Below the pieces are notes generated by a model, which did not search any database, had not been told where the DNA came from, and saw only the letters and a list, made by a program, of their open reading frames with translations. From an uncultured Ruminiclostridium sp. (lineage in GTDB: Bacteria; Bacillota; Clostridia; Oscillospirales; Ruminococcaceae): a stretch of DNA of 64,000 nt. The DNA lies in the NCBI GenBank assembly GCA_947630175.1, contig CANRGJ010000005.1, forward strand, positions 124,001-188,000, read 5' to 3'. The position numbers and the translations under genes are program-made. Shown piece after piece: positions 50,038 through 58,784 of the stretch (positions are counted from its first letter, which is position 1; each line of letters starts with the position of its first letter).

Positions 50038-51441
50038 TCAGCTTACTGCAAGAGCAGTGACATAAAGTATAGTGGCAGATTCCGCATCCAGCGGAACTAT
50101 CTCAATAGTATGCTTTCCGCTTTCCTCCAGCGAGATGACCTCCACTGCTTCAACATAACCGCCCCAGCCGTTAGGGAAGTTTGCGTCAACGGTAGTTACC
50201 AACGCACCGTCCAGATAAATTTCAAATTTCGGACCCTTGTCTACGACTTCGCCATAAAGCAGTCCTATATTTTTAGCTTCAACGTCCTTGAATACCAGCT
50301 TTGCGCCGTTAAAGCCGCCGCTTACTCTCGCCATCCAGTATCCTTTAAATCCACCGAACTCGGCGGAATCAATCGCTTTTATGGTATTGGTTTCATCAAT
50401 TGCTTCAAAGCTTGATGGAGTGAGCAGCCTTGCGTTTGCGTAAACGTCCTTGGTGGCAGGAGTGGAGAAATCACTTTCGTCGCCCGAAATATTGTCCTTG
50501 TTTTCATTTACTTTTGCAAGATAATGTGTGATTATCTCGGTAAGCACCTTGTGACCTACCGTGTTGGGGTGAATGTTGTCGTCGGAAATATCGTCCCACT
50601 TTATATATCCCTGATTGATAGCATACAGAATGGCGTTTCTGTAAGAAATGAAGGGCAAGTCATAAGCCTTTGCCACGCTGTAATGCTGATTTTGGAAGCT
50701 GGTGCCGTTTTCCTGTGTCATACCGATGCATACGATAGCGGGAGCGCTTTCCGCATTCCATATCTTTCTCAGCAGGCTGTCGTAGCTGTTTATGTTTCTT
50801 TGAGTATTTTCCGTGGTATCATTTACGGAAAATTCCACAAAAACGATATCGGGAGATTGACTGATAACGTCCGTATCGACTCTGTGAACGCCGATATAAG
50901 AGCCTGTTGCGCCAATACCCGCACGAACATAATTAATCTTTGAATCAGGGTAAGTTTCTTCAAACCAGTTGGTGACAAGCCTTGCATAACAGCCGTTATC
51001 CCCTGCGGTGCTGCCCTGCGTTATTGAACCGCCGATATAAGCAACAGTCAGTTCCTCTCCTGCCGCCGCCTTTTTCATAGCGTTCGCAAGCCTTACCTGA
51101 TTGCCGGGATTAAGCTCTGACAATGCTATCATCTTTTCTGTAATCCCGTCTTCGATAACATATTCGCTGTCCTGAACATCGTCTGCATAAGCGGTGTTGT
51201 TTGCGTCCAGTATAGACAGGTCGCAGGAATTGTCGGCAGTAGCGGGAAGCTGATTTTCTCCGTTGCCGGAGCCGTTGTTTCCGCTGTTTTCTCCGCCGTT
51301 CGGATCATTGCTTTCTTCAGGCGAAGAGCCTCCGTTGTCGGAACTGTTTTGTGTAGGACCGTTCGTTCCTTGCTCACACGCCGTCATTGTGACCATAAGC
51401 GAGGCGCAGAGAACAAGTGCTAAAAATTTTTTGAGTTTCAT
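50038..51441 (-). CDS. SGNH/GDSL hydrolase lipoprotein
   Basis: A 467-residue lipoprotein: signal peptide with lipobox MTAC (Cys at residue 22), an Asn/Gly/Ser/Pro-rich linker (about 25-65), then an SGNH hydrolase domain with YIGGSITQGSTA (nucleophile Ser), GIGATGSYIG (Gly), VEFSVNDTTEN (Asn) and HPNTVGHKVL (His). The C-terminal about 120 residues are beta-rich and may bind carbohydrate. It probably removes acyl groups from polysaccharide at the cell surface. I start at the ATG at 51441, where the signal peptide begins and GGAAAGGA lies upstream. Confidence 0.9.
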   Translation of the reverse strand: MKLKKFLALVLCASLMVTMTACEQGTNGPTQNSSDNGGSSPEESNDPNGGENSGNNGSGNGENQLPATADNSCDLSILDANNTAYADDVQDSEYVIEDGITEKMIALSELNPGNQVRLANAMKKAAAGEELTVAYIGGSITQGSTAGDNGCYARLVTNWFEETYPDSKINYVRAGIGATGSYIGVHRVDTDVISQSPDIVFVEFSVNDTTENTQRNINSYDSLLRKIWNAESAPAIVCIGMTQENGTSFQNQHYSVAKAYDLPFISYRNAILYAINQGYIKWDDISDDNIHPNTVGHKVLTEIITHYLAKVNENKDNISGDESDFSTPATKDVYANARLLTPSSFEAIDETNTIKAIDSAEFGGFKGYWMARVSGGFNGAKLVFKDVEAKNIGLLYGEVVDKGPKFEIYLDGALVTTVDANFPNGWGGYVEAVEVISLEESGKHTIEIVPLDAESATILYVTALAVS

Positions 51442-51478
51442 ATTGTTTTCCTTTCCAAAAAAGCATTTGCTGACAAAC

Positions 51479-51507
51479 AATATAGCAGAATTTTCAAAAA
51501 AAGTCAA
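51479..51507 (-). promoter_or_regulatory. Promoter of SGNH lipoprotein gene
   Basis: On the minus strand: TTGACT, 17 nt, TATATT. Confidence 0.7.
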
Positions 51508-51516
51508 TACAGTTTC

Positions 51517-51545
51517 TTGATTTTGCACGCCGTATATGATAATAT
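51517..51545 (+). promoter_or_regulatory. Promoter of CE2 esterase gene
   Basis: TTGATT, 17-nt spacer, TAATAT; nearly back to back with the minus-strand promoter, so both esterases may be controlled together. Confidence 0.65.
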
Positions 51546-51569
51546 AAAAGAAAAAAACAGGAGGACGAT

Positions 51570-52622
51570 ATGAGAATAACACCTGATAACAGCACATTTT
51601 TTTACACAGGAAGAATTGAACTTGAAAATGCAGAGGAGCCCCTTTTCATTTATGCGGGAAGTATGGCTGAAACAAAATTTACAGGCGCTTCTGTGGGAAT
51701 ATACATAAAGAACCTTTCCATGTCCGTCTATTCCGCGATAGGCGTTCTGGTGGACAATGTCCAGTATAAATTTGAGCTTTCTCAAAGCAGGGAAGAGCAG
51801 TTTTTCCAAATTCCAGCACAGCTTGGCGAGGGGGAGCATACTCTTATTATATTCAAGCGTCAGGCGGCTGCGCATTATTTCGCCTTTTGCGGAATTGAGA
51901 TCGATGACGGAGCAAAAGTTACCCCTCCTCAAAAAAATTATTCCCTTAAAATAGACGTATACGGCGACAGCGTTTCCGCAGGCGAAGTGACCGAGGCATT
52001 CAATTACGAAGCCTGCACCGACCCTGAAAATCACAATGGTATCTACGACAACAGCTGGTTCAGCTATCCTCTGATTTTAGGCAGACGGCTGAATGCACAA
52101 ATCTACGACAATTCTCAGGGAGGGCTCGCCCTGTTCGACAAAACAGGTTATTTCTGCGGACCTGACCGTGAGACACTTTTAGGACTTGAAACGACATATG
52201 ATAAATTAAGCTACGTCCCCTATTCCGAAAAGGGAATGACCAAGTGGGATTTTTCCCGTTTCACTCCCGATCTGGTAATTTTCGCCGTGGGACAAAACGA
52301 CCCTGCTCCCAACGAGGAGGAAACCAAAGACCCACAGTACATAAAAAGATGGAAGGACAAATACAAGGAGATAATAACCGACCTTCGCCAAAAATACGGA
52401 AATAATGCAAAAGTCCTGCTTATCCTCACCGTCCTTATGCACGACCCCCGCTGGGACAGTTATCTTGACGAGATAGCGGCGGAGCTGAACGACCCCGATA
52501 TCCGCCGTTACCGCTTCACCCGCTGCGGCGCAGCAACTCCGGGACACCCCCGCCTTACCGAGCAGACCGAAATGGCATTGGAACTGGAAAGCTATATCAG
52601 AAACTGGCTAAATATATGTTAA
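51570..52622 (+). CDS. Carbohydrate esterase family 2 (CE2)-like acetylesterase
   Basis: A 350-residue protein with the two-domain CE2 plan: an N-terminal beta-sandwich of about 115 residues (FFYTGRIELEN, then HTLIIFKRQ) and a C-terminal SGNH domain with IDVYGDSVSAGEV (Ser134), FAVGQNDPAP (Asn) and a C-terminal GHPRLTEQ (His). CE2 enzymes remove acetyl groups from plant glycans. No signal peptide is present, so it would act on imported oligosaccharides in the cytoplasm. GGAGGACG lies before the ATG. Confidence 0.87.
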   Translation: MRITPDNSTFFYTGRIELENAEEPLFIYAGSMAETKFTGASVGIYIKNLSMSVYSAIGVLVDNVQYKFELSQSREEQFFQIPAQLGEGEHTLIIFKRQAAAHYFAFCGIEIDDGAKVTPPQKNYSLKIDVYGDSVSAGEVTEAFNYEACTDPENHNGIYDNSWFSYPLILGRRLNAQIYDNSQGGLALFDKTGYFCGPDRETLLGLETTYDKLSYVPYSEKGMTKWDFSRFTPDLVIFAVGQNDPAPNEEETKDPQYIKRWKDKYKEIITDLRQKYGNNAKVLLILTVLMHDPRWDSYLDEIAAELNDPDIRRYRFTRCGAATPGHPRLTEQTEMALELESYIRNWLNIC

Positions 52623-52632
52623 ACTGAAACAA

Positions 52633-52678
52633 CAAAAACCGCTAATCTGTCTTTTGCAAGCAAATTAGCGGTTTTTCT
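52633..52678 (+). terminator. Terminator after CE2 gene
   Basis: AAAAACCGCTAAT / ATTAGCGGTTTTT stem with a longer loop and following T run. Confidence 0.85.
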
Positions 52679-52681
52679 CTT

Positions 52682-52716
52682 AAAAAAATAAAAAGCATAC
52701 CCAAAAGTACGCTTTT
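52682..52716 (-). terminator. Terminator after rpsT (minus strand)
   Basis: On the minus strand AAAAGCGTAC / GTATGCTTTT with one mismatch, followed by TATTTTTTT. Confidence 0.75.
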
Positions 52717-52740
52717 CATCAAACCGTATATAAATATAGG

Positions 52741-52989
52741 TCAGGCGGAAGCTGCATTTGCTTTCTTTGCAAGTCTTGATTTAAGACGAGCCGCCTTGTT
52801 CTTGTGGATAAGTCCCTTACCTGCGGACTTATCCAGCTTCTTTACAGCTGCCAGTCTTGCTTCGGCGGTAGCGCCCTCGGCTCTTGCTTGCTTCATAACG
52901 GTTTTAAGCTCGGACTTTGCGGCCTTGTTGCGCTCCTGTCTTACCTTTGAAACCAGAACTCTCTTCTTTGCAGACTTGATATTAGGCAT
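52741..52989 (-). CDS. rpsT: 30S ribosomal protein S20
   Basis: An 82-residue, very basic and Ala-rich helical protein; PNIKSAKKRVLVS at the start and KGLIHKNKAARLKSRLAKK near the end are the S20 pattern. It binds the 5' domain of 16S rRNA. Single gene with its own promoter and terminator; GGAGGTG precedes the ATG. Confidence 0.97.
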   Translation of the reverse strand: MPNIKSAKKRVLVSKVRQERNKAAKSELKTVMKQARAEGATAEARLAAVKKLDKSAGKGLIHKNKAARLKSRLAKKANAASA

Positions 52990-53079
52990 CGTTACACCTC
53001 CCCGTCAATGTTATGTATGTCATCAGCGGTATTCCGAAAATACACGCAATTCCTCATATTAAGGAACATCACTTGATAG

Positions 53080-53108
53080 ATTATAGCACAGCCGCAAGGA
53101 AAATTCAA
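53080..53108 (-). promoter_or_regulatory. Promoter of rpsT
   Basis: On the minus strand: TTGAAT, 17 nt, TATAAT, about 90 nt before the start codon. Confidence 0.7.
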
Positions 53109-53227
53109 GTCCTTTGTAAAAAATTTTTTCTTTATTGGTATAATTTCACAAAAGGCGGAAGAAAATACTTTGGAATTGGTAAATTATTGTATAAATTTTT
53201 CCATAAAATTTACAAAGGAGCTAAGTA

Positions 53228-54034
53228 ATGAAAAGGACCGACCTTGCCGTTGAGCTTACCGCCAATGCCGAAAATAAAGGCTACGACCTTGCGGAAATAG
53301 AATATGAAGGAGTAAAGGTGACTGAAATAACCGTAGGCAAGCCTGCGGCCGCACTTATCGGCAAACCTGCGGGAAGATATATCACCATTCATTGCGAAAA
53401 TCACGACAAATACCGCTGCGCTCTTGCCCTGTCCCACTACGTCAGCGAGCTTTTAAAGCCCTGCGCCTCATGGGAGCGTGTTATGGTGGCGGGGCTGGGC
53501 AACGAGTCCATAACTCCCGACAGCTTAGGCTCAAAAACCGTGCATCTTATCCCCGCCACTGCTCACCTTTCCTCAACTCCCGAATTTGCCCAGCTTAATA
53601 TGCGTCCCGTATTTGTTTTTGAAACAGGCGTTATGGCGCAGACAGGACTTGAAAGCACCGACCGCCTTAGGTATATCGCCTCAAACATACTTCCCGCTGC
53701 TGTCATAGCCATAGACAGCCTTGCCTGCACCGAGGTCTCCCGCCTCGGCACCACAATACAGCTTACCGATTCGGGAATAGCGCCCGGCAGCGGCGTAGGC
53801 GGGAACCGCAAGCCCCTTGACAGCTCCGTTATGGGAACAAAGGTGATAGCAGTAGGCGTCCCCACCGTCACCGACCTTGACATTGAGGACGAAAACACAA
53901 AAGAAACTCTTATGGTAACGCCCCGCGACATAGACGTGATAATAAAGCGCTGTTCCGAGATCATCGCCTTGGGAATAAATAGCGCCCTCAATCCCACCCT
54001 TTCTCCTGAAGAAATATCACAACTCCTTTTCTGA
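53228..54034 (+). CDS. gpr: Spore germination protease GPR
   Basis: A 268-residue protease of family A25 that degrades small acid-soluble spore proteins on germination. Motifs: RTDLAVEL at the start (also the self-processing and substrate-type context), VAGLGNESITPDSLG, VFETGVMAQTGLES, IAIDSLACTEVSRLGTTIQL and GSGVGGNRKPL. It is shorter than B. subtilis GPR (about 370 residues), as in other Ruminococcaceae. AAAGGAG precedes the ATG. It sits before spoIIP, an arrangement also found in B. subtilis. A forespore-sigma promoter is expected upstream, but I could not place one with confidence. Confidence 0.92.
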   Translation: MKRTDLAVELTANAENKGYDLAEIEYEGVKVTEITVGKPAAALIGKPAGRYITIHCENHDKYRCALALSHYVSELLKPCASWERVMVAGLGNESITPDSLGSKTVHLIPATAHLSSTPEFAQLNMRPVFVFETGVMAQTGLESTDRLRYIASNILPAAVIAIDSLACTEVSRLGTTIQLTDSGIAPGSGVGGNRKPLDSSVMGTKVIAVGVPTVTDLDIEDENTKETLMVTPRDIDVIIKRCSEIIALGINSALNPTLSPEEISQLLF

Positions 54035-54084
54035 CATAAAGTCGTCCCCTCGGCATATAAATGTGACAAAAGGAAAAAGCAACA

Positions 54085-54106
54085 CGGGAAATAAAAATAT
54101 TTCCCG
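54085..54106. other. Stem-loop between gpr and spoIIP
   Basis: Perfect 9-bp arms CGGGAAATA / TATTTCCCG with an AAAA loop, 24 nt before the spoIIP ATG. No T run follows; perhaps an RNA processing or attenuating element. Confidence 0.5.
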
Positions 54107-54130
54107 CTTCAAAACACAGGAGGAATTATA

Positions 54131-55324
54131 ATGAAGAAAATATCAGCATTAAAAGTAACGTCAGCGGCATTAACACTGGCGATACTGCCCTTTGCGGTGA
54201 CTAAGGCGGTAAAAGACCCGCCCGATATGAACAGGATAATGGCGGCGGCAGTGAATTTCACCGCCCCTTCAGGCTATGTCACCGAAATAGTGGGAGCAGA
54301 CGGGAACGACCTTATCCTGTACCGCCCGTCCCATGAGGAAAGCGAAACGACGACCACCGCAGAACAAGCCACGTTTGCTCCGCCTCAGACCACCCCGCCA
54401 ATAACTCAGCCCACTCAGACCGAACCAACTACTCAGCCGCCCCAGACCCAGCCTGAAAATTACATAATCACGCAAAACATCAGCACCGACAAGGAGGATC
54501 TTTCCGTTTTCGACCAGAACGACGGAGAAGTGGAGGACCTAACCTTCAAGCCAAATTTAGGCGACAATTTTCTCTCATTCCCCTGCGGAGCGCAGGTGAG
54601 AAACTGCACCCAGCTTGACAACGATTTTCTCCGTGAGGAAATGACCGTTCCCACTGATATAAAAATAGAGGTAAATTCCGACGAGCCTCAAGTCCTGATA
54701 ATGCACACCCACGCCTGCGAAAGCTATCTTGTGAACAGCGGGGAATATTACGACGAGGATTATACCAGCCGCACCACCGATTCCACCCAGAACGTTGTCG
54801 CCGTGGGGCAGAAAATTGCGGAAAAGTTAGCTTCAAACGGTATCTGCGTTGTCCACGACGGCACTCTCCACGATTATCCGTTATACAACGGCTCTTACGA
54901 CAGGGCGGAGGAAACCATATCTGCCGTTCTTGCCGCCTATCCCTCAATAAAAGTCGTCCTTGACGTCCACCGTGACGGCTTGGAAGAACCGGACGGCACA
55001 AGGATAGCCGCCGTTACCGAGATAAACGGCAGACAGGCGGCGCAGGTGATGATAATTTCCGCCGCCTCGGACGGTTACTACTACGTTCCCAACTATCTTG
55101 AAAACTTCCACTTTGCCTGCCTGCTCCAACAGCAGATGGAAACCGACTGGCAGGGTATAACCCGCCCAGTGCTGCTGGAATACTGCCAGTACAATCAGCA
55201 CCTTACCACAGGCTCTTTGCTGATAGAGGTAGGCTCTCACGGAAACACTCTCGAACAGGCTCTCTACACAGGCGAGCTCATAGGTGAAAGCATAGCAAAA
55301 GCCCTGCTAGGACTTTCCGTTTGA
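54131..55324 (+). CDS. spoIIP: Stage II sporulation protein P
   Basis: A 397-residue membrane-anchored amidase/endopeptidase of the engulfment machinery. An N-terminal membrane helix (about 8-26) is followed by a long Thr/Pro/Gln-rich linker (about 70-112), then the catalytic domain with VLIMHTHACESYL (zinc His and Glu), KVVLDVHRDGLE (zinc His) and LIEVGSHGNTLEQAL (catalytic Glu). It cuts peptidoglycan ahead of the engulfing membrane together with SpoIID and SpoIIM. GGAGGAATTAT precedes the ATG. The stop lies inside the rsmA promoter. Confidence 0.93.
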   Translation: MKKISALKVTSAALTLAILPFAVTKAVKDPPDMNRIMAAAVNFTAPSGYVTEIVGADGNDLILYRPSHEESETTTTAEQATFAPPQTTPPITQPTQTEPTTQPPQTQPENYIITQNISTDKEDLSVFDQNDGEVEDLTFKPNLGDNFLSFPCGAQVRNCTQLDNDFLREEMTVPTDIKIEVNSDEPQVLIMHTHACESYLVNSGEYYDEDYTSRTTDSTQNVVAVGQKIAEKLASNGICVVHDGTLHDYPLYNGSYDRAEETISAVLAAYPSIKVVLDVHRDGLEEPDGTRIAAVTEINGRQAAQVMIISAASDGYYYVPNYLENFHFACLLQQQMETDWQGITRPVLLEYCQYNQHLTTGSLLIEVGSHGNTLEQALYTGELIGESIAKALLGLSV

Positions 55325-55349
55325 CATAACGGCGATAAAATATTATAAT
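55321..55349 (+). promoter_or_regulatory. Promoter of rsmA
   Basis: TTGACA (overlapping the spoIIP stop codon), 17-nt spacer, TATAAT: perfect consensus. Confidence 0.85.
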
Positions 55350-55388
55350 ATAACTGAAGATTTTTTACCGTTATGAAAGGAAGTACAA

Positions 55389-56243
55389 ATGGAGCTTACC
55401 GACATCGGCGTGATAAAAGACCTTTTCGCCCGACACGGCTTTTCCTTCAGCAAATCCTTAGGTCAGAACTTTATAATAAATCCCTCCGTCTGCCCCAAAA
55501 TTGCGGAACAGGGCGGCTGTAACAAGGAAGTGTGTTCCATTGAGATAGGCACGGGGATAGGCGTCCTCACCCGTCAGCTTGCCCTTCGTTCAAAAAAGAC
55601 GGTGGCGGTGGAGATAGACAGAGGCTTAAAGCCTATCCTTGACGAAACGCTAAGTGACCTTGACAACGTTGAGATAGTTTTCGGGGATATACTGGAGCTG
55701 GACTTAAATCAGCTTTTTTCCCAGCATTTTCAGGGGGAAAAGGTAGTCGTCTGCGCAAATCTCCCCTATTACATAACATCACCCGTTATAATGCGCCTGC
55801 TGGAAGAGCGCCTTCCCATAAGCTCAATAACGGTAATGGTACAGCGTGAAGCTGCCCAGCGCATCTGCGCCCCTATGGGAAGCAGAGAAAGCGGAGCGAT
55901 AACCGCCGCAGTAAATTATTACAGTACCCCTCAGAAGCTGTTCAACGTTTCACGGGGCAGCTTTATGCCTGCTCCCAACGTGGATTCCTCAGTGATACGC
56001 CTTGATATTGAGGAAAAAAGCAGATTTCCCGAAATAACCGATGAAAAGCAGTTTTTCCGCATTATCCGCGCGGCATTTTCCCAGCGCCGCAAGCAGATGA
56101 TAAATCCTTTGTCCGCACAGCTGGGAATCTCCAAGCAGGAGTTGTCGGAAAAGCTGATAAAATGCGGTATAAAGCCGACTGCACGCCCCGAAGAACTGAA
56201 ATTGGAGGATTTTGCGGCATTATATCGAACGATTTATGAATAA
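55389..56243 (+). CDS. rsmA: 16S rRNA dimethyladenosine transferase
   Basis: A 284-residue SAM-dependent methyltransferase that dimethylates two adjacent adenines near the 3' end of 16S rRNA. SKSLGQNFIINPSV at the start, the SAM loop IEIGTGIGVLTRQL, VAVEIDRGL and the catalytic ANLPYYITSPVI are diagnostic. The C-terminal RNA-binding part has QRRKQMINPLS. Length is usual. GAAAGGAAG precedes the ATG. Confidence 0.96.
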   Translation: MELTDIGVIKDLFARHGFSFSKSLGQNFIINPSVCPKIAEQGGCNKEVCSIEIGTGIGVLTRQLALRSKKTVAVEIDRGLKPILDETLSDLDNVEIVFGDILELDLNQLFSQHFQGEKVVVCANLPYYITSPVIMRLLEERLPISSITVMVQREAAQRICAPMGSRESGAITAAVNYYSTPQKLFNVSRGSFMPAPNVDSSVIRLDIEEKSRFPEITDEKQFFRIIRAAFSQRRKQMINPLSAQLGISKQELSEKLIKCGIKPTARPEELKLEDFAALYRTIYE

Positions 56244-56279
56244 ATAAAAAAGCATATCCCTTTTTTTGATAAAATTTTT

Positions 56280-56327
56280 CCCCCTGACAGCTTAAAATGT
56301 ATTTATACACATTTTAACGTCTGGGGG
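56280..56327. other. Long imperfect hairpin before spoIIE
   Basis: CCCCCTGAC-AGC-TTAAAATGT pairs with ACATTTTAA-C-GTCTGGGGG around a short loop; the GGGGG of the right arm is the only ribosome-site-like sequence before the spoIIE ATG (56334). It may end the rsmA transcript or hide the spoIIE ribosome site. Confidence 0.55.
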
Positions 56328-56333
56328 AATTTT

Positions 56334-58595
56334 ATGGAAAAGGAGCTTTTCTTTACTCAAAAAAAGGGAACGCCATACGCAAAATATCTGTTTACGGCGT
56401 TTGCCGCATACATAATCGCCCTTACCACAATGTTCGGAAAGACCACGCCCTTTGCCGCCTCGCTAATAGGCAGCCTTTCGGGAGTGGAATGCGCCTGCGC
56501 CTTTGTGGGCAGCGCTCTCGGCTTTCTCATACACGGCGGATTTTTTGAAGCGGTGCCGTCAATGATATGCTGCGCCTGCATCGGGATACTCCGCATTTTT
56601 CTCGGCAGGATAAAAAGCACCGCCGCGGCGGTGGGAAGCTCGGTGCTGACAGGCTCTGCGGTACTTCTTACCAACGTTATAACCGCAGACAGCGCCACAG
56701 ACATACTTATTTCGGTGATATTTGCCGCAGCGTCGGGAGCAGTCTGCTTTTCGCTTACCGTGCTGCGCCGCATTTCTGATGATAAAAACGATTTTACGGT
56801 ATTAAGACCCGTGAACGCCGCCGCAGGCGGAATAATTGCCGTTTTCGGAATTGCCGCCCTATCTGCGCTGAAATACGGTATTTTCAACATAGGCATTATT
56901 TCTGCGGTAGTGCTTTCAACGATATTTTCTTACCGTTTCCGCTTTGCGGGAGGAGCGATAATAGGCGCTTTCTGCGCTTTCGGAATGGCTCTTGCCGACA
57001 GCGGGCTTGTTTATGCGGGTATCGCCTTACAGCTTGGAGCAATAGCGGGGGCGGTCTTTGCTCCTCACGGCAGGCTCCCACAGGCGGCGGCATTGCTTCT
57101 GACCTCGGCGGCGACAGGCGCCGCAATGGGAATGAACGGAGAAATGCTGGGATTTATGGCGGATTCTCTTGTAGGAACGGTAATTTTCGTCGCTCTGCCC
57201 CTTGACGTTATTATGGAAAGGCTGAAGTCCAATAAAACAACGTTAGCAGGACACGAGCCTGCTGAAGTATTTGCGGACAGGCTTAGCCTTGCGGCAAGCA
57301 CAATGGGCGAGCTGCGCTATGCGGTGGAAAAGACCGCCGAGACCCTTGATAAGAGCATAAACCGTGACATCAGCAGTGTGTACAATTCCGCCTGCGACCA
57401 CATCTGCAAAAACTGCCGCTACAATATGAAATGCTGGGGCGAGGAATACAACGATTCTATGCGGCTTATGAACGGACTTTTGCATATTCTTAAGGAGGGA
57501 AATAGAGTATATGCGACCGATATCGGCGGAGCGTTAGGCTCACGCTGCGGCAAGAAACAGCAGCTTTGCGACCTTATCAACCGCAAATATGACGATTTTA
57601 TATCGGCAGAGCAGGTTGACAGAAGAATAAAGGAAATGCGTGAGGTTCTCACTCACATTCTTGACACCAATGAAAAGTTGTTTAATTCTATTTCAGAAGA
57701 ATTCAGCGGCGATATTCTGTATGACAAAGCCGCAGCGCTGAAAATACGCCGTATATTGGAGAGGTGCGGTCTGTCTTTTCCAAAAGCCGCCGTCAGGATC
57801 ATCAACGGCAATCTGATGATAGAGGCATACGGCGACGGAAAGCTGAACTGCACAGCCGAGGAACTTGGCGACCTTATCATTGAAACGCTGCAAAAGGAGT
57901 TTGACCTCCCCTGCATACTGGAATATGAGGGAAAAACAAGGATTACGGTCTTTCAGCGTGCTGTTTACGGCGTGCGCACTGCCTCCTGCCAGCTCAGCCG
58001 CCGCAAGGACGGCTATAACGGCGATTACATCACCACTTACATAGACGGCAGGGGAAACTGGTACAGCGTTCTTTCTGACGGAATGGGAAGCGGCGCAAGA
58101 GCAAGGATAGACAGCGCTTTTACCTGCGGACTGTTGACAAAGCTCCTTGAAAGCGGAGCGTCAGTTGAATCGGCAGTGGAAATGCTGAACGCCTCTCTTT
58201 TGGTAAAATCCGCCGACGAGAGCTTTGCTACACTTGATATCTGCCGCATAGACCTTTACAGCGGAAGAACTCAGATCTACAAGGCGGGAGGAGCAGACAC
58301 CTTTGTCCACTCAGGAAAAAAGGTGACAAAGATCAGCGGAATGGGACTTCCCATAGGTATAAACTGCAACGTTTCCATGGACGCCCGCACCTTTACGGCG
58401 GGGGAGGACGACGTGATAATTATGACCAGCGACGGCGCCGACCTTTCTGAGCAGTGGCTTGAACAGGCGTTTGAAAAGGACAGCGGAAAGGATCTTGACA
58501 CTCTTGTTAAAAATATAGCGGGTGCGGCAAAATTCAACTGCGAAAAGGGCAGGGAGGACGACATTTCAATAGTTGCGTTACAGCTGAAAAAATAA
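56334..58595 (+). CDS. spoIIE: Stage II sporulation protein E
   Basis: A 753-residue phosphatase of the sporulation septum. The first about 300 residues hold around ten membrane helices, a central regulatory region follows (about 300-530, with a Cys cluster CDHICKNCRYNMKCW), and the C-terminal about 220 residues are a PP2C-type phosphatase with YSVLSDGMGSGARAR (metal Asp) and IIMTSDGADLSEQW (metal Asp) and a final REDDISIVAL. It dephosphorylates SpoIIAA to switch on sigma-F in the forespore. A terminator follows. Confidence 0.94.
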   Translation: MEKELFFTQKKGTPYAKYLFTAFAAYIIALTTMFGKTTPFAASLIGSLSGVECACAFVGSALGFLIHGGFFEAVPSMICCACIGILRIFLGRIKSTAAAVGSSVLTGSAVLLTNVITADSATDILISVIFAAASGAVCFSLTVLRRISDDKNDFTVLRPVNAAAGGIIAVFGIAALSALKYGIFNIGIISAVVLSTIFSYRFRFAGGAIIGAFCAFGMALADSGLVYAGIALQLGAIAGAVFAPHGRLPQAAALLLTSAATGAAMGMNGEMLGFMADSLVGTVIFVALPLDVIMERLKSNKTTLAGHEPAEVFADRLSLAASTMGELRYAVEKTAETLDKSINRDISSVYNSACDHICKNCRYNMKCWGEEYNDSMRLMNGLLHILKEGNRVYATDIGGALGSRCGKKQQLCDLINRKYDDFISAEQVDRRIKEMREVLTHILDTNEKLFNSISEEFSGDILYDKAAALKIRRILERCGLSFPKAAVRIINGNLMIEAYGDGKLNCTAEELGDLIIETLQKEFDLPCILEYEGKTRITVFQRAVYGVRTASCQLSRRKDGYNGDYITTYIDGRGNWYSVLSDGMGSGARARIDSAFTCGLLTKLLESGASVESAVEMLNASLLVKSADESFATLDICRIDLYSGRTQIYKAGGADTFVHSGKKVTKISGMGLPIGINCNVSMDARTFTAGEDDVIIMTSDGADLSEQWLEQAFEKDSGKDLDTLVKNIAGAAKFNCEKGREDDISIVALQLKK

Positions 58596-58641
58596 AATAA
58601 AGGCGATAACGGGTGATTTTATCTGTTATCGCTTTATTTTT
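58595..58641 (+). terminator. Terminator after spoIIE
   Basis: AAATAAAGGCGATAAC / GTTATCGCTTTATTT with small mismatches, then TTTATTG. Confidence 0.8.
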
Positions 58642-58706
58642 ATTGTAATTTTTACTAAATTTTAAAATATATTTATAGTTAGTTTAATGAAAATTGCATA
58701 AAAATA

Positions 58707-58735
58707 TTGCAATCCAAAAGGATATATGGTACAAT
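58707..58735 (+). promoter_or_regulatory. Promoter of glgBCD operon
   Basis: TTGCAA, 17-nt spacer, TACAAT, 49 nt before the glgB ATG at 58785. Confidence 0.75.
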
Positions 58736-58784
58736 TTAACATAGAAAATAAGGACAACTATGTCCGATGGGAAAGGATGATCAA

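Noticed and set aside
53150-53225. Sigma-G/F type promoter before gpr
   Set aside because: CATAAAA at 53202 resembles a -10 box, but no -35 element with proper spacing was found, so I did not list it.
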